NCBI GenBank assembly: GCA_035546535.1
Contig: DASZWQ010000128.1
Coordinates: 1 to 50,806 of the forward strand
Direction: 5' to 3'
Length of the DNA: 50,806 nt
DNA from: Pirellulales bacterium
GTDB taxonomy: Bacteria > Planctomycetota > Planctomycetia > Pirellulales > JACPPG01
In this document: piece by piece, positions 28,295 to 38,553 of the stretch
Layout: every line of letters begins with the position of its first letter
How positions within the stretch are numbered: position 1 is the stretch's first letter
Made by a program: the position numbers and the translations under genes
Notes under the pieces: generated by a model
What the model saw: only the letters and a program-made list of their open reading frames with translations
The model's database searches: none
What the model was told of the DNA's origin: nothing

Positions 28295-28739
28295 GCGGCC
28301 GATCCTCCGATGGACAGGTCCAGGGGCCGAGCGCAAGGCGGTGTGCCGGCGCCCCCTCTGACCTTACTTCTGTCAGGCAAAGCGTAGCATCTGCGCCGAT
28401 TATGCCAAATGGCAATGGTGTGGTTGGGAAGGCGTATAGGCCGTGACTGAGCCGTGTTTCAGTCCGCACGGTGGCAATCCCGAAAGCAAAGGCAAGGGGC
28501 TCGTCCAGGGTGGCCATTAGCCCGAAACACCAGCGAGGGATGAAACACTGCTCGCGGCTCAACCGTCGCTCGCGCTTCGGGCTGGTGGAGGTGAGTGGGT
28601 GCCGTGGCCCAAGCTGGTGGCCATGCAAAGGGATTGTGATCAATTGACGGTGCTGCTTCGCATGCTCGCGCAAGCGTGAGCACTGGCACTCGGCACCCAG
28701 CGTTCCGGTTTCTGGTGCACGCAGTGCACCCTACACAGC
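28295..28739. other. Divergent intergenic region galE / xerD rich in repeats
   Basis: No gene. It holds, in order, an inverted repeat of the type TTAGCCCGAA...CAGCGAG / CTCGCGCTTCGGGCT (about 28516-28585), a GGGTGCC...GGCACCC bounded repeat (28597-28698, listed separately), and a palindrome GGTGCAC-GCA-GTGCACC ending in CTACA just before xerD. The promoters of galE and xerD must share this space. Confidence 0.55.
28597..28698. repeat. GGGTGCC-bounded dispersed repeat, copy 1
   Basis: Bounded by GGGTGCC (28597-28603) and its inverse GGCACCC (28692-28698). Contains GTGGCCC early on and the hairpin GCTCGCG / CGTGAGC around CAAG (28664-28681). A second copy with the same order is at 48556-48640. 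Confidence 0.72.
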
Positions 28740-29681
28740 ATGGCTCCTTCCAAACGAAAACTGTTGCGGGCCGCGGCCAAGGGTGTGCCGGCTTCCGAAC
28801 ATCCGTGGGTCGAAGCTTTCGCCGGCTATTTGCAGAGCGAATGTCACCTGGCGGCCAACTCCGTGGCCGCTTATCGCCGCGACCTGCGACGATTCTACGA
28901 CTGGCTGGGCAAGCGCAACGTGGCCAGGCTGTCGATCCAGGAGCTGGCCGAATACGCCGGCTGGTTGCACGACCAGCAATTGGCCCCCGCATCGCTCGCG
29001 CGGCATCTGGTCTCGCTCAAGCTTTTTTTCCGGTATCTGCAATTGGAAGGAGCCCTGACCGAGAACCTGGCCGAGTTGCTCGGCAGTCAAAAGCTGTGGC
29101 AGCGCGTGCCCGAGGTGCTGTCGCCGACGATCGTCGAGAAGATGTTAGAGGGCCCGGTGGCCGGACAGCCGTGCTGGCGGCGCGATCGCGCCATGCTCGA
29201 GTTGCTGTACGCGAGCGGATGCCGGGCCTCGGAGCTGTCGGGCATGCAGCTGCGCGACATGCACCTCGACGAAGGGCATTGCTTGTGCCACGGCAAGGGA
29301 GACAAGCAGCGCCTGGTGCCGCTGGGGCGGCGGGCCATCGACGCGGTGCGGCAATATCTCGAACACGAGCGGCCGACGCTCGCGGCGTTTTCCATCCTGC
29401 CGCCGCCGTGGCTCTTATTGTCGCGGCGCGGCCAGCAATTGCGCCGTGAGCGCATCTGGGAACTGGTCAAACGATACGCCGTCGCGGCAGGCGCGCCGGA
29501 ATCGGTCAGCCCACACACATTGCGGCACACGTTCGCCACGCACTTGCTGTCGGGCGGGGCCGATCTGCGCCAGGTGCAAGAGATGCTCGGACACGCCAGC
29601 ATCGCCACGACGCAGATCTACACGCACGTGGATCCCACGCGGCTGAAGGCGGTCCACAAGCAATTTCATCCGCGCGGATAG
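28740..29681 (+). CDS. xerD: Site-specific tyrosine recombinase XerD-like
   Basis: Resolves chromosome dimers at dif together with XerC and FtsK. The 313-aa protein has the SAM-like core-binding domain (residues about 20-105) and the catalytic domain with all active residues: Arg in SGCRASELSGM, Lys in GKGDKQRLVPLG, His-x-x-Arg in HTLRHTFATHLL, His in MLGHASIATTQ, nucleophile Tyr in QIYTHVDP. The ending THVDPTRLKAVHKQFHPRG resembles XerD more than XerC. About 18 extra residues precede the usual start. No integrase-like att sites or mobile genes lie nearby, which favours a chromosomal housekeeping role. ftsK is in the same window. Confidence 0.92.
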   Translation: MAPSKRKLLRAAAKGVPASEHPWVEAFAGYLQSECHLAANSVAAYRRDLRRFYDWLGKRNVARLSIQELAEYAGWLHDQQLAPASLARHLVSLKLFFRYLQLEGALTENLAELLGSQKLWQRVPEVLSPTIVEKMLEGPVAGQPCWRRDRAMLELLYASGCRASELSGMQLRDMHLDEGHCLCHGKGDKQRLVPLGRRAIDAVRQYLEHERPTLAAFSILPPPWLLLSRRGQQLRRERIWELVKRYAVAAGAPESVSPHTLRHTFATHLLSGGADLRQVQEMLGHASIATTQIYTHVDPTRLKAVHKQFHPRG

Positions 29682-29720
29682 CGCGTTAGCACTTAGTCGC
29701 GCCCCGTGCACAACCGAAGA

Positions 29721-29793
29721 AGCGCCGAGCGAGCTCGGCGGTTAAGTACGAGGAACGAATCGTTTTCATTAGCCGCCGGGCTTGCCCGGCGTT
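29721..29793. repeat. Paired-hairpin dispersed repeat, copy C
   Basis: Hairpin 1: CGCCGAG / CTCGGCG around CGAG (29723-29740). Hairpin 2: CGCCGGG / CCCGGCG around CTTG (29774-29791). Between them the flanks GGCGGTTAA and TTAGCCGCC are inverted. It lies between the convergent xerD and TPR genes and may end transcription of both. Confidence 0.78.
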
Positions 29794-29805
29794 TGCGCGG
29801 CGGCG

Positions 29806-30867
29806 CTACTGCTTGGCCCACACGGTGCTCGCGTAACGATCTTTGAGCAGTTGCGTGGCTTGCAAAGCGCGCTCCGGCTTGCCCAGCTCGTTCCACAGCC
29901 GGGCCAGGTTGGAGAGCGCCTCGGCATGGGCTTCGCGGTTGCTGGGATATAACAGATCGACGTGCAGATACGCCAACAAGGCGTCTTTCGTAGCCCCTTC
30001 TTTTTGCCGGTAGCAATTGCCCAACGTGAGATACGCGCGGGCGTTGAGTTCGTTGTCTTCCGGATCGGCGTTATCGATCACCGCTTGCACGGCGGCGATG
30101 GCCGGGTCGGGTTGACCGGTGGCGGCCAGGCACGTGGCCTTGCCCAGCTGCGCGGCGAGCTTCAGACTTGCGGCCGGCCCTTTCTCATCGCCGGTCAGCT
30201 TCAGCACCGCATCGAAGGTGGCGAGCGCCTCGGGATATTTCTTTTGCGCCACGAGAATGCGCCCCTTGGCGACGCCGCCGCGCATTTTGTATTCGGGCCA
30301 GGGAGCACGCTCGACGGTCGCGTATTGTTCGAAGGCCAGTTCCGGACGCCCGATCGCCGCGAACAAATCGCCCAGCGTCTCGGCGGCGACCAGGAAGTGA
30401 TAGTTGGTCGGATTCTCTTTGACGAACTGGCGCATTTCGCTGCCGGCCTTGGGAATATCGCCCGAGCCTGCCAGCGCCAGGCGGGCGTGGCAGAAGGCGC
30501 GGTAAAACTGCAGATCGTGTTTGATCTCGGGGCGATTGACCTTGGCGGGGTCGATCTTGTCGAGCGACTTGAGCGCGCCTTCGTAGTTGCCGTTCGAGGA
30601 TTCGCTGCGCGCGAGCTTGAGTTCCGGCGGTTCGCCGTCGTAACTGATCGAGTCGATCTCGTTGACCGGAATCTGCTTCTTCTGGCCTGCCGCCATATCG
30701 AGCGCAACTTCCGTGGACGTCATCAAGCTGATCGACCCTTTGGCCGTTCCGCTGGGACGCATGCGCACGGTGTCATCGCCCGCCCGCGCTTGCGCGCCAA
30801 CGACGAGCAACAGGAAAACAGCGACGAGCATTCGAGGCGAGGTACGGGAGAAGTGTTTCGTTTTCAT
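29806..30867 (-). CDS. Secreted TPR-repeat protein
   Basis: Start at MKTKHFSRTSPRM, which gives a classic signal peptide (LVAVFLLLVVGAQARA, cleavage near residue 30). A short beta-rich region follows (MRPSGTAKGSISLMTSTEVA), then helical tetratricopeptide-like repeats over about residues 85-345 (SESSNGNYEGALKSLDKI, AKKKYPEAL-like units, LTLGNCYRQKEGATKDALLA). About 353 aa. No enzymatic domain. It is 29 bases after the larger TPR gene, so the two are probably one operon and may work together in the periplasm, for example as a scaffold; this is inference. Confidence 0.85.
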   Translation of the reverse strand: MKTKHFSRTSPRMLVAVFLLLVVGAQARAGDDTVRMRPSGTAKGSISLMTSTEVALDMAAGQKKQIPVNEIDSISYDGEPPELKLARSESSNGNYEGALKSLDKIDPAKVNRPEIKHDLQFYRAFCHARLALAGSGDIPKAGSEMRQFVKENPTNYHFLVAAETLGDLFAAIGRPELAFEQYATVERAPWPEYKMRGGVAKGRILVAQKKYPEALATFDAVLKLTGDEKGPAASLKLAAQLGKATCLAATGQPDPAIAAVQAVIDNADPEDNELNARAYLTLGNCYRQKEGATKDALLAYLHVDLLYPSNREAHAEALSNLARLWNELGKPERALQATQLLKDRYASTVWAKQ

Positions 30868-30896
30868 GCGATCGTAGAAACGCAAGTTGATGGTGA

Positions 30897-33800
30897 TCAC
30901 TTGGCGGCGGCGGCAGCGTCGGTTTGCGGCTTGGCCGTGGCCGGTTCGGTTTTGTGTGGGATACCGGTCTCAGGCTGGCCTGCTTCTTTTTGAATGCGGC
31001 GCAGCAGCTTGTCGTATTTCTTGGGCCACTCGCCGCCGCCCAGGTCGGGGTGCAGCTGGGCGATCAAGAGCACGGCCGACTCGGCCTTCTTCAGCGAAGC
31101 GGCTTTTTCCGAGCCGCTCTGCTGCTGCGCGTGCAACAAGTAGCACTTGGCCTGGTTGTAGCTGGCTTCGTGAAAGACGTCCTGGAATTTCTTGTCGCGG
31201 CGCGTGAGGGCGGCCAGCCGGGTCCAACCCCACAGCACGTTATACTCTTGCCCCTTGGCATCTTTCTCTTTACGGCCGCCACCGATGGCCAGGGCGTACG
31301 TCGCGGGGTTCTCGCGTCCCCAGTCCTGGTAGGTGTAGGCCGCTTCGCGCTGCGCGTCGAGCAGCATCGGCTTCTTCTTCAGCACATCGGTCAAGAGGTC
31401 GATGGCCTCCTTGAAGTGGCCGCCGCGGCGCTGACTTTTCGCCATGCGCACCTCGACGGCCATCGCCGCGTCGGGGCCGGCGAACTCGGAGTCGGCCTTG
31501 ATCAAGTCCAGGATTTTGCGATCGGCCGCGGCCGATTTCTCGAAGTACCTGGCCGCGCTCGGCGAAACGGAGTCGTCATCCGCTTCGTGGGCCGTGCCCA
31601 GGCGCGAATACGTCTCGGCCACCCAATTGAGCGAATTGAAGTTGTTGCCCGATTTCTTCTCGGCGACCTGGGTCAGGAATGCGTCTAAGCCATTGGAGAC
31701 GGCTTGCAGGTCGTCGGTGCGATTTTCCTTGCGCAGCGCCGCGACGTGATTCTCGAGCTCCCGTCCCAGGCTGCGATAGATCTCGATCAGCATCTGGTTG
31801 CTTTTGTCGTCGCCGTTTTGGGCCACGGCAGCTTCCAGCGCGGCCATCACCTTTTCGGCTTTGTCGAGCTGTTTCGTGGCGGCGTAGGCTCGCAGCGCCG
31901 CCTTGCAGGTTTCGATGGCGAAGGTACCCTCGGCCGTCAGCGGATTCTTGGCTTCGACGAGCGTCAGTGGCCCGATCTTCGGATCTTCGAGCAATTTCAC
32001 CGCTTGATCCGCGCGGTTGGTTTCGACGTAGATCTGCGCCAGCGATAACGCCGCGGCGGCCATCGTGAAGTTCACCCCCACCGCGTCGACCGACTTCATG
32101 ATGCGATCCACACCGCGGGCCAGCGTTTCCTGGGCCTGGGCACGCATCTTGTCGATCGAGTCTTGCGGCGGGCGCGATTCTTCGGGCTGTCGCGCTGCGG
32201 CGAGTGAGGCAATCCAGATGCCTTGGCCGGCCTTCAGCTCGGCCTCGGCGCGACGCGGGGACTGCTCGGGGATTTTGGCCAGGTAGGCGAGAATCTGATC
32301 GACGTCGTGCTCGTTCGTGGCCACGATCATCAATGTCATCCACGCTTCGTCCGCCTCGGCATCGCCGGCAAAGCGGCGCGTGATGAAATCGGCCATGCCC
32401 TCCATGCGCCGCTTCTCGCCCGCCCGATCGTCCGCGGTCGCAGCATTATAAAGCTGCATGTACGACAAGAGCGCGATCTTGGCCCCCTGTCGGGCGCCGG
32501 TGCTGGTGGGATGGCGTTTGGCGAGAAACTCGCCGAGCACGGCGGCGTCGAAATAATCGCTCGCCTGATACGCAAGGTAACAGAGGTAATAGCGGGCGTT
32601 GTTCACTTCCTCCAGCGGCGTCGAGCTATCGTGCAACTCGAGAGCCAGCCGGAATTGCTCGCGGGCGCTGTCGCGCGCCTCGCGGCTCTCTTTTTCGTAG
32701 GTCGGGATGTTCGCCTGATCGCTCAGCGACGGCGCGGCCTTGATCTGCGCGAGCTTCGCCTGCATCGTGTCGAGCGATTCCTTGGCGCGCTCGAAGGCTT
32801 CGGCGAAATTGGCGGGCGGCTTCTCGTCGGCGTCGGCCGAGCCGGCCAGCTCCTGCAAGAGCTGCTTGGCCTGATCCTGATACTCGCCCTGGAACGAAGC
32901 GGCTTCCTTGGCCTGCTTGCGGGCGTCGCGCAGCTCTTGTTTCTTTTGCGCGTCGTCCTTCTTGCCGAGCGACTCGGCGTGCTTGCGCAGGGCCACGGCC
33001 GTGAAGTAGCGTACGGCCAGCCAATCGCCCGAGCGCGTTTCGGCGCCGCGGCCCCCCTTGGCGATGAATTCTGCTCCCTTTTGCGCGGCCGTCTCGTAGT
33101 TCTTCTCGGCGTCGCTGGTCCAGGCCTGCATCGCCAGGTGCATCGCATGCGCTTTCAGGCGGCGTAGCTCCTCGGGCTCGTCGGGCTGCGCCAAGATCTC
33201 GGTGAATGCGCCCAGCGCACGCTTGGTGTCGCCCAGATCGAGATAGCAGTGCCCCTGCGACGTTGCGGCCAAGAGCCCTAACAACTGCGTCCGGTACTTC
33301 TCGTGCAGGTCGCCGAACTTTGTCGCCGCGCTTTCCAGCAGCTTCTTACGCTCGGCCGCATCGGCCGGATAGGCCTTCGACGATTCGTACAGCGCTTGCG
33401 CGGCAAACAGCCGGGCCCGGCGCAAATCGGTCCGCGCCTCCTGCCGGACTTCGGTCGCGCCCCCCTTCTCGCCTGGCTTGGGAAGCTGCTTCAGATAGTC
33501 GGCAAACTTCTGCTCGGCCGAGGTGAAGACCTTCTCGGCCTCGGCGAACAGTCCACGGGCTTCTTCGGTGAGCGCGGTCTTCTGCGACGCGTAGCGCGGC
33601 GAGCCGGCGCGCTGTAACAGCATCTTCGCGCGCTCGACCAGCACGTTTCCGAGCTGGCTCTCGGCCTCGGCCTTCAGCGAGGGATCGTTTTCGGTCTTGA
33701 TGAACTCGTTGAGCTTTTCGCGGGCGACGTTCAAATGGCGCGACTTCTGATCGGCGTCGCGTTCGGCGATCGCCGCGGCGATCGAGGTGACGCCCTCTTC

Positions 33801-34031
33801 GTAGGGAATCCGCGCCTTGAACTCGGCCGGTACCTGCGCGCTTGTGCGGAGGCGGGCCAGGTAATCGAGCGCTACGTCGTAGTAGCCGCGATCGCGCAGC
33901 GCTTCCAGGAACCGCTCGTAATCCTCGGCGGCCGACCCTCGGGGGGCGAGCAATAGCGGTAAGAACAACGCGCCCAGCACAGCGAGGATCCGCGTCACGC
34001 GGAAACAGTTTTGCCGGCTGAACAGGCTCAT
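30897..34031 (-). CDS. Large secreted TPR-repeat protein
   Basis: A 1044-aa protein with an N-terminal signal peptide (ILAVLGALFLPLLLAPRGSAA, about residues 15-35), then almost entirely alpha-helical, Lys/Glu/Ala-rich sequence with degenerate TPR units (for example YYDVALDYLARL, SQGHCYLDLGDTKRALGAFT, AAYTYQDWGRENPATYALAI). No catalytic motif is visible. Long secreted TPR proteins of this type are common in planctomycetes and mostly uncharacterised. Upstream gene of a two-gene unit with the 353-aa TPR protein. The C-terminus is Ala/Lys-rich and low in complexity. Confidence 0.85.
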   Translation of the reverse strand: MSLFSRQNCFRVTRILAVLGALFLPLLLAPRGSAAEDYERFLEALRDRGYYDVALDYLARLRTSAQVPAEFKARIPYEEGVTSIAAAIAERDADQKSRHLNVAREKLNEFIKTENDPSLKAEAESQLGNVLVERAKMLLQRAGSPRYASQKTALTEEARGLFAEAEKVFTSAEQKFADYLKQLPKPGEKGGATEVRQEARTDLRRARLFAAQALYESSKAYPADAAERKKLLESAATKFGDLHEKYRTQLLGLLAATSQGHCYLDLGDTKRALGAFTEILAQPDEPEELRRLKAHAMHLAMQAWTSDAEKNYETAAQKGAEFIAKGGRGAETRSGDWLAVRYFTAVALRKHAESLGKKDDAQKKQELRDARKQAKEAASFQGEYQDQAKQLLQELAGSADADEKPPANFAEAFERAKESLDTMQAKLAQIKAAPSLSDQANIPTYEKESREARDSAREQFRLALELHDSSTPLEEVNNARYYLCYLAYQASDYFDAAVLGEFLAKRHPTSTGARQGAKIALLSYMQLYNAATADDRAGEKRRMEGMADFITRRFAGDAEADEAWMTLMIVATNEHDVDQILAYLAKIPEQSPRRAEAELKAGQGIWIASLAAARQPEESRPPQDSIDKMRAQAQETLARGVDRIMKSVDAVGVNFTMAAAALSLAQIYVETNRADQAVKLLEDPKIGPLTLVEAKNPLTAEGTFAIETCKAALRAYAATKQLDKAEKVMAALEAAVAQNGDDKSNQMLIEIYRSLGRELENHVAALRKENRTDDLQAVSNGLDAFLTQVAEKKSGNNFNSLNWVAETYSRLGTAHEADDDSVSPSAARYFEKSAAADRKILDLIKADSEFAGPDAAMAVEVRMAKSQRRGGHFKEAIDLLTDVLKKKPMLLDAQREAAYTYQDWGRENPATYALAIGGGRKEKDAKGQEYNVLWGWTRLAALTRRDKKFQDVFHEASYNQAKCYLLHAQQQSGSEKAASLKKAESAVLLIAQLHPDLGGGEWPKKYDKLLRRIQKEAGQPETGIPHKTEPATAKPQTDAAAAAK

Positions 34032-35642
<1,611 letters not shown>

Positions 35643-36319
35643 CCCTGGCTCGCTCGGCGCAGCCGCACCGCGCAGCGCATCACTCGTAAAAATCGCGCGC
35701 GAATGTTTGTGCCCCCCGTTTGGCTCTCGTAGATTTTTGTGCGTCGCGGCAGAAGGCCAATCATTTCGCCGACGGCAGCAATGCTATCGCTCGCGCGTCG
35801 AGCCCTCGGTCCGGTCGCGCTTCTCGCTCGGCGAGCGGTTGCAGCGTTGACATCGTGGGTTGAATTGCAGTAGAGTCCGGTGCCGGTAGTTCGTGGTCAT
35901 TTTGTCGCGGTCGTCGACAGGTATTGGAATGGGCAAGCGGGCGGGAACAGAAGCCGTGTCGCGCAGAATGCGTACACAACGTCCGCTCCAGCGAGTGTCT
36001 CATGTTCGATAGGTTGCCAGATCGGCCGATCCCTCCTCGCCAGGGTCGTCGTGTGCGAGAGGCGGCGGCCTGCGTCGACTGCGGACAGGTTGACCGTGGA
36101 CGGGTTGACCCCGGACAGGGCGTTTGGAATTCCGATATCCACAGTTCGTCCAATCAGGACTGGTCTTCTCATCAGGACTGGCGGTTTCCGCGCCGGTCGA
36201 GCGTCGGGCCCGGGATGGCGAAAGTTCTCAGTCAAGCGTGACGGGCGGCGTGCCGCCTTGAATCGTTCGCCAACTTGTTGCGTGGATTCCCCTCAGACCC
36301 AGAGCAAACAGCGTACGCC
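35643..36319. other. Intergenic region after mdh
   Basis: About 680 bases without a supportable gene. Small direct repeats are visible: GGTTGACC-type words at about 36087-36112 and ATCAGGACTGG twice (36153-36163, 36171-36181). The minus-strand frame at 35897-36235 is open but has no recognisable domain and no ribosome-binding site. It may be a decayed gene or spacer. Confidence 0.4.
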
Positions 36320-37093
36320 ATGATGAATCGCCTCCGCGTTCCGCGCTCGCCGGCTGCACAGGCGCCGGCATTTCCTCCCTCGTCGCACCAGGTCGAGGCT
36401 GCGTCCTACAGCAGCGTGCGGACCAAGACCGATCAACCGCTCACGATCTTTGCTCCCGTGCATTACGAGCCCAACTACGCTTATCCGCTGGTGGTCTGGC
36501 TGCACGGGCCGGGCAATGACGAGCAACAGCTAAAACGCATCATGCCGCTTGTGAGCTTGCGGAATTACGTCGGCGTGGGCGTGCGCGGCACGACTCCTTG
36601 CGCGGCTGCCAGCGGCAAGACGGGCTTTGCCTGGACCCAGTCCGAGCCGCACACGGCCCTTGCCGGTCAACGCGTGCTCGAGGCCATTACGTTCATCCAA
36701 GGGCGCTACAACGTGTCCGATCGGCGCGTCTTCCTGGCGGGCTTCGATTGCGGAGGCACGATGGCGCTGCGCCTGGCTCTTGCCCATCCGCGCTGGTTTG
36801 CGGGGGTGTTATCGCTGGGAGGCGAGTTCCCGGTCGGAGGCGCGCCGTTATCACGGCTCAGCGAGGCCCGCCGCGTGCCGATCTTTCTGGCCTGTGGCCG
36901 CACCAGCGAGCGCTATCCGTCGGCGCTCGTGTGCGACAACTTAAAGCTGTTGCATTCGGCCGGCATGGATCTGACGCTGCGTGAATACCCGATCGGCCAG
37001 GAGCTATCGGAAGGGATGCTGGCTGATATGGATCGCTGGATGATGGAGCTCGTTACCGGCGCCCGGCCCAGCCCCGGCTTCGGCGATCGTTAA
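36320..37093 (+). CDS. Alpha/beta-hydrolase fold protein lacking the catalytic triad
   Basis: Resembles the phospholipase/carboxylesterase family: strand-turn PLVVWLHGPGNDEQQL with the oxyanion HG motif, then VFLAGFDCGGTMALRLALAH at the nucleophile elbow, FAGVLSLGGEFP, and a C-terminal helix. The catalytic residues are replaced: elbow G-F-S-x-G reads G-F-D-C-G (Asp codon 36746-36748), the HGxxD segment reads CGRTSE, and the GHE motif reads GQE (Gln codon 36998-37000). The fold appears intact with length about 257 aa and no frameshift. It is probably a pseudoenzyme, or uses Asp or Cys chemistry; function unknown. It precedes the kinase-like and flagellar genes by 330 bases. Confidence 0.8.
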   Translation: MMNRLRVPRSPAAQAPAFPPSSHQVEAASYSSVRTKTDQPLTIFAPVHYEPNYAYPLVVWLHGPGNDEQQLKRIMPLVSLRNYVGVGVRGTTPCAAASGKTGFAWTQSEPHTALAGQRVLEAITFIQGRYNVSDRRVFLAGFDCGGTMALRLALAHPRWFAGVLSLGGEFPVGGAPLSRLSEARRVPIFLACGRTSERYPSALVCDNLKLLHSAGMDLTLREYPIGQELSEGMLADMDRWMMELVTGARPSPGFGDR

Positions 37094-37420
37094 ATCGCGG
37101 CGCTTCGCGCGCGAACGCGAATTCCATTCAACGGGCGCCTGCGGCGCCGACCGCTAAACGGGTGCCGCCGACCGCTAAACGCGTGGCGCCATCGGCTAAA
37201 CGCGTGCCGCTTTCGGCCCAACCGGCGGGTGCCAGCATCCTTGGCCCTGTCGCGGCTTCTGCGACGCTTCGCCGGTTCCGAATTCGATAGCAAGCCACAT
37301 TGACACTCTCGCGCCGTTTCGGGTACAAGCCCTGCGCGTCTTCAAGCCTTGGACCTCTGACGCAAGGTCGCGGCTGCGCATTTCGCTCTATTTTTCTTGT
37401 TCGTAACGGGCATTCGGACC
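37094..37420. repeat. Intergenic region with 21-base tandem repeat
   Basis: No gene. Three units of 21 bases lie at 37146-37166, 37167-37187 and 37188-37208 (GCCGACCGCTAAACGSGTGSC, the third diverged), with a fragment of a fourth. In one plus frame they read as a heptapeptide repeat (PTAKRVP, PTAKRVA, PSAKRVP), but no start codon leads into it. It is the leader region of the kinase-like gene. Confidence 0.55.
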
Positions 37421-38281
37421 ATGAAGCGCACGAAGGCGGCTCACAACGAGCAAGAGGACAAGACACCCGGCATCGACGCCGATTTGCAGACCGTGCTCAC
37501 GGCCTGGCATGACGCGACGGTGCGTTGGGAGCAGGCGCACGAACAATTGCAGGCCGAGGTGCGCCGCTTGAGCGCGGCATTGGCCAGCCACGGCCACGAT
37601 GAGAAAACCGGCCACAGCACGGCCGACGTCGCGCCGCTTGCCGCCCGCGTCGCGCGCAAAGTTCGCAGCAGCGTGGCCCCCGTTTCTCTGTATCTCAATC
37701 TTCTCAGGCGGCGCTTGCTGGATGACGAGTACTCGCTCGACCTGCTGCGCAAAGCCGACCGTTGTTGTGCGGACGTCGACGCATGCCTGGAAGATCTGTT
37801 GCACCTTACTGCGGAGCGCCCACCCATGCTGCGAACGGTGAACCTGAGATCACTGGTCGAGGACGTGCACGCCAGTCTGCGGTCCCGCCTGCTGTCGCAG
37901 GGTGTGGCAACGACCGTCGATGTGCCACAACAAGCGTCGGCGCTGGTGGACTATGAAATGCTGCGGCAAGCGGTTTACAACCTGGAACTGAACGCCCTCG
38001 ATGCCATGCCCGAAGGGGGCGAATTGGTAGTAACTTCGCATACCGGCGCCGGGGCCGTCGAGCTGGAAATCGCCGACAGCGGCACCGGCCTCTGCGACGA
38101 AGCCAGGCGGCGGGCATTCGAGCCGTTCTTCAGCACCAAGAATCGCACCGGCCTGGGTTTGAGCGTCGTCCAAAGACTGTTGAGCGCTCATGGCGGAAGC
38201 GTGAGCGCCACGAACTGTGCCGAGGGAGGCGCCGCGTTCACGCTGCGCATTCCGCGCCGCGCCATGGAGGTCGCTGCATGA
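37421..38281 (+). CDS. Histidine-kinase-like protein without phospho-acceptor His
   Basis: A cytosolic protein of 286 aa: an N-terminal helical region, a HisKA-like dimerisation helix and an HATPase_c domain. The ATP-binding boxes are intact (N box NLELNALDAMPEGGEL, G1 IADSGTGLCDEA, F box FEPFFSTKNR, G2 TGLGLSVVQRLLSAHGG). The H box, usually AHEIRNPL, reads ARKVRSSVAP, with Arg (codon 37655-37657) where His is expected. No sensor or membrane domain is present. Its place directly before fliF recalls FlrB/FleS-type flagellar kinases, but no FlrC-type regulator gene follows. Start ATG 37421; a TTG eight codons upstream is possible. Confidence 0.82.
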   Translation: MKRTKAAHNEQEDKTPGIDADLQTVLTAWHDATVRWEQAHEQLQAEVRRLSAALASHGHDEKTGHSTADVAPLAARVARKVRSSVAPVSLYLNLLRRRLLDDEYSLDLLRKADRCCADVDACLEDLLHLTAERPPMLRTVNLRSLVEDVHASLRSRLLSQGVATTVDVPQQASALVDYEMLRQAVYNLELNALDAMPEGGELVVTSHTGAGAVELEIADSGTGLCDEARRRAFEPFFSTKNRTGLGLSVVQRLLSAHGGSVSATNCAEGGAAFTLRIPRRAMEVAA

Positions 38282-38406
38282 ATCTCAGAACGTACGCGGC
38301 GGCGGGATCGGCGGTGATTCTGGCGGCGTTTGACACCATGCTGAAGCGCCTAACCATCGCGACGATAACAGCCACGGGACACACACCGCGCGGCCAGCGC
38401 GGCTAA
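38278..38406 (+). CDS. Possible 42-aa small protein overlapping the kinase stop
   Basis: An ATGA overlap with the kinase-like gene's stop opens a 42-codon frame (begins MNLRTYAAAGSAVILAAF, ends with TAA at 38404-38406) with a hydrophobic first half. Overlapping start-stop is typical of coupled translation, but there is no homology I can name, and it could be chance or the remnant of a lost response-regulator gene. Low confidence. Confidence 0.25.
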   Translation: MNLRTYAAAGSAVILAAFDTMLKRLTIATITATGHTPRGQRG

Positions 38407-38553
38407 CCACGAGATCGTTGTCGACCGACGGCGTGATCGATCGAATCCACATTCTGTAATCACATCCGCGTCGTTCCGACGCATTTGTTCGAAATAGATT
38501 CACGAATCGGCAGGATCGGGGACCTCGGCTAATCGTGTCCGAGGCGCCAGGGA

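Noticed and set aside
28740-29681. Tyrosine recombinase as sign of an integrated element
   Set aside because: Sequence is XerD-like, without att-like direct repeats, tRNA target or phage/plasmid genes nearby.
35897-36235. 112-codon minus-strand frame after mdh
   Set aside because: No domain, no ribosome-binding site, and short internal direct repeats; not convincing as a gene.
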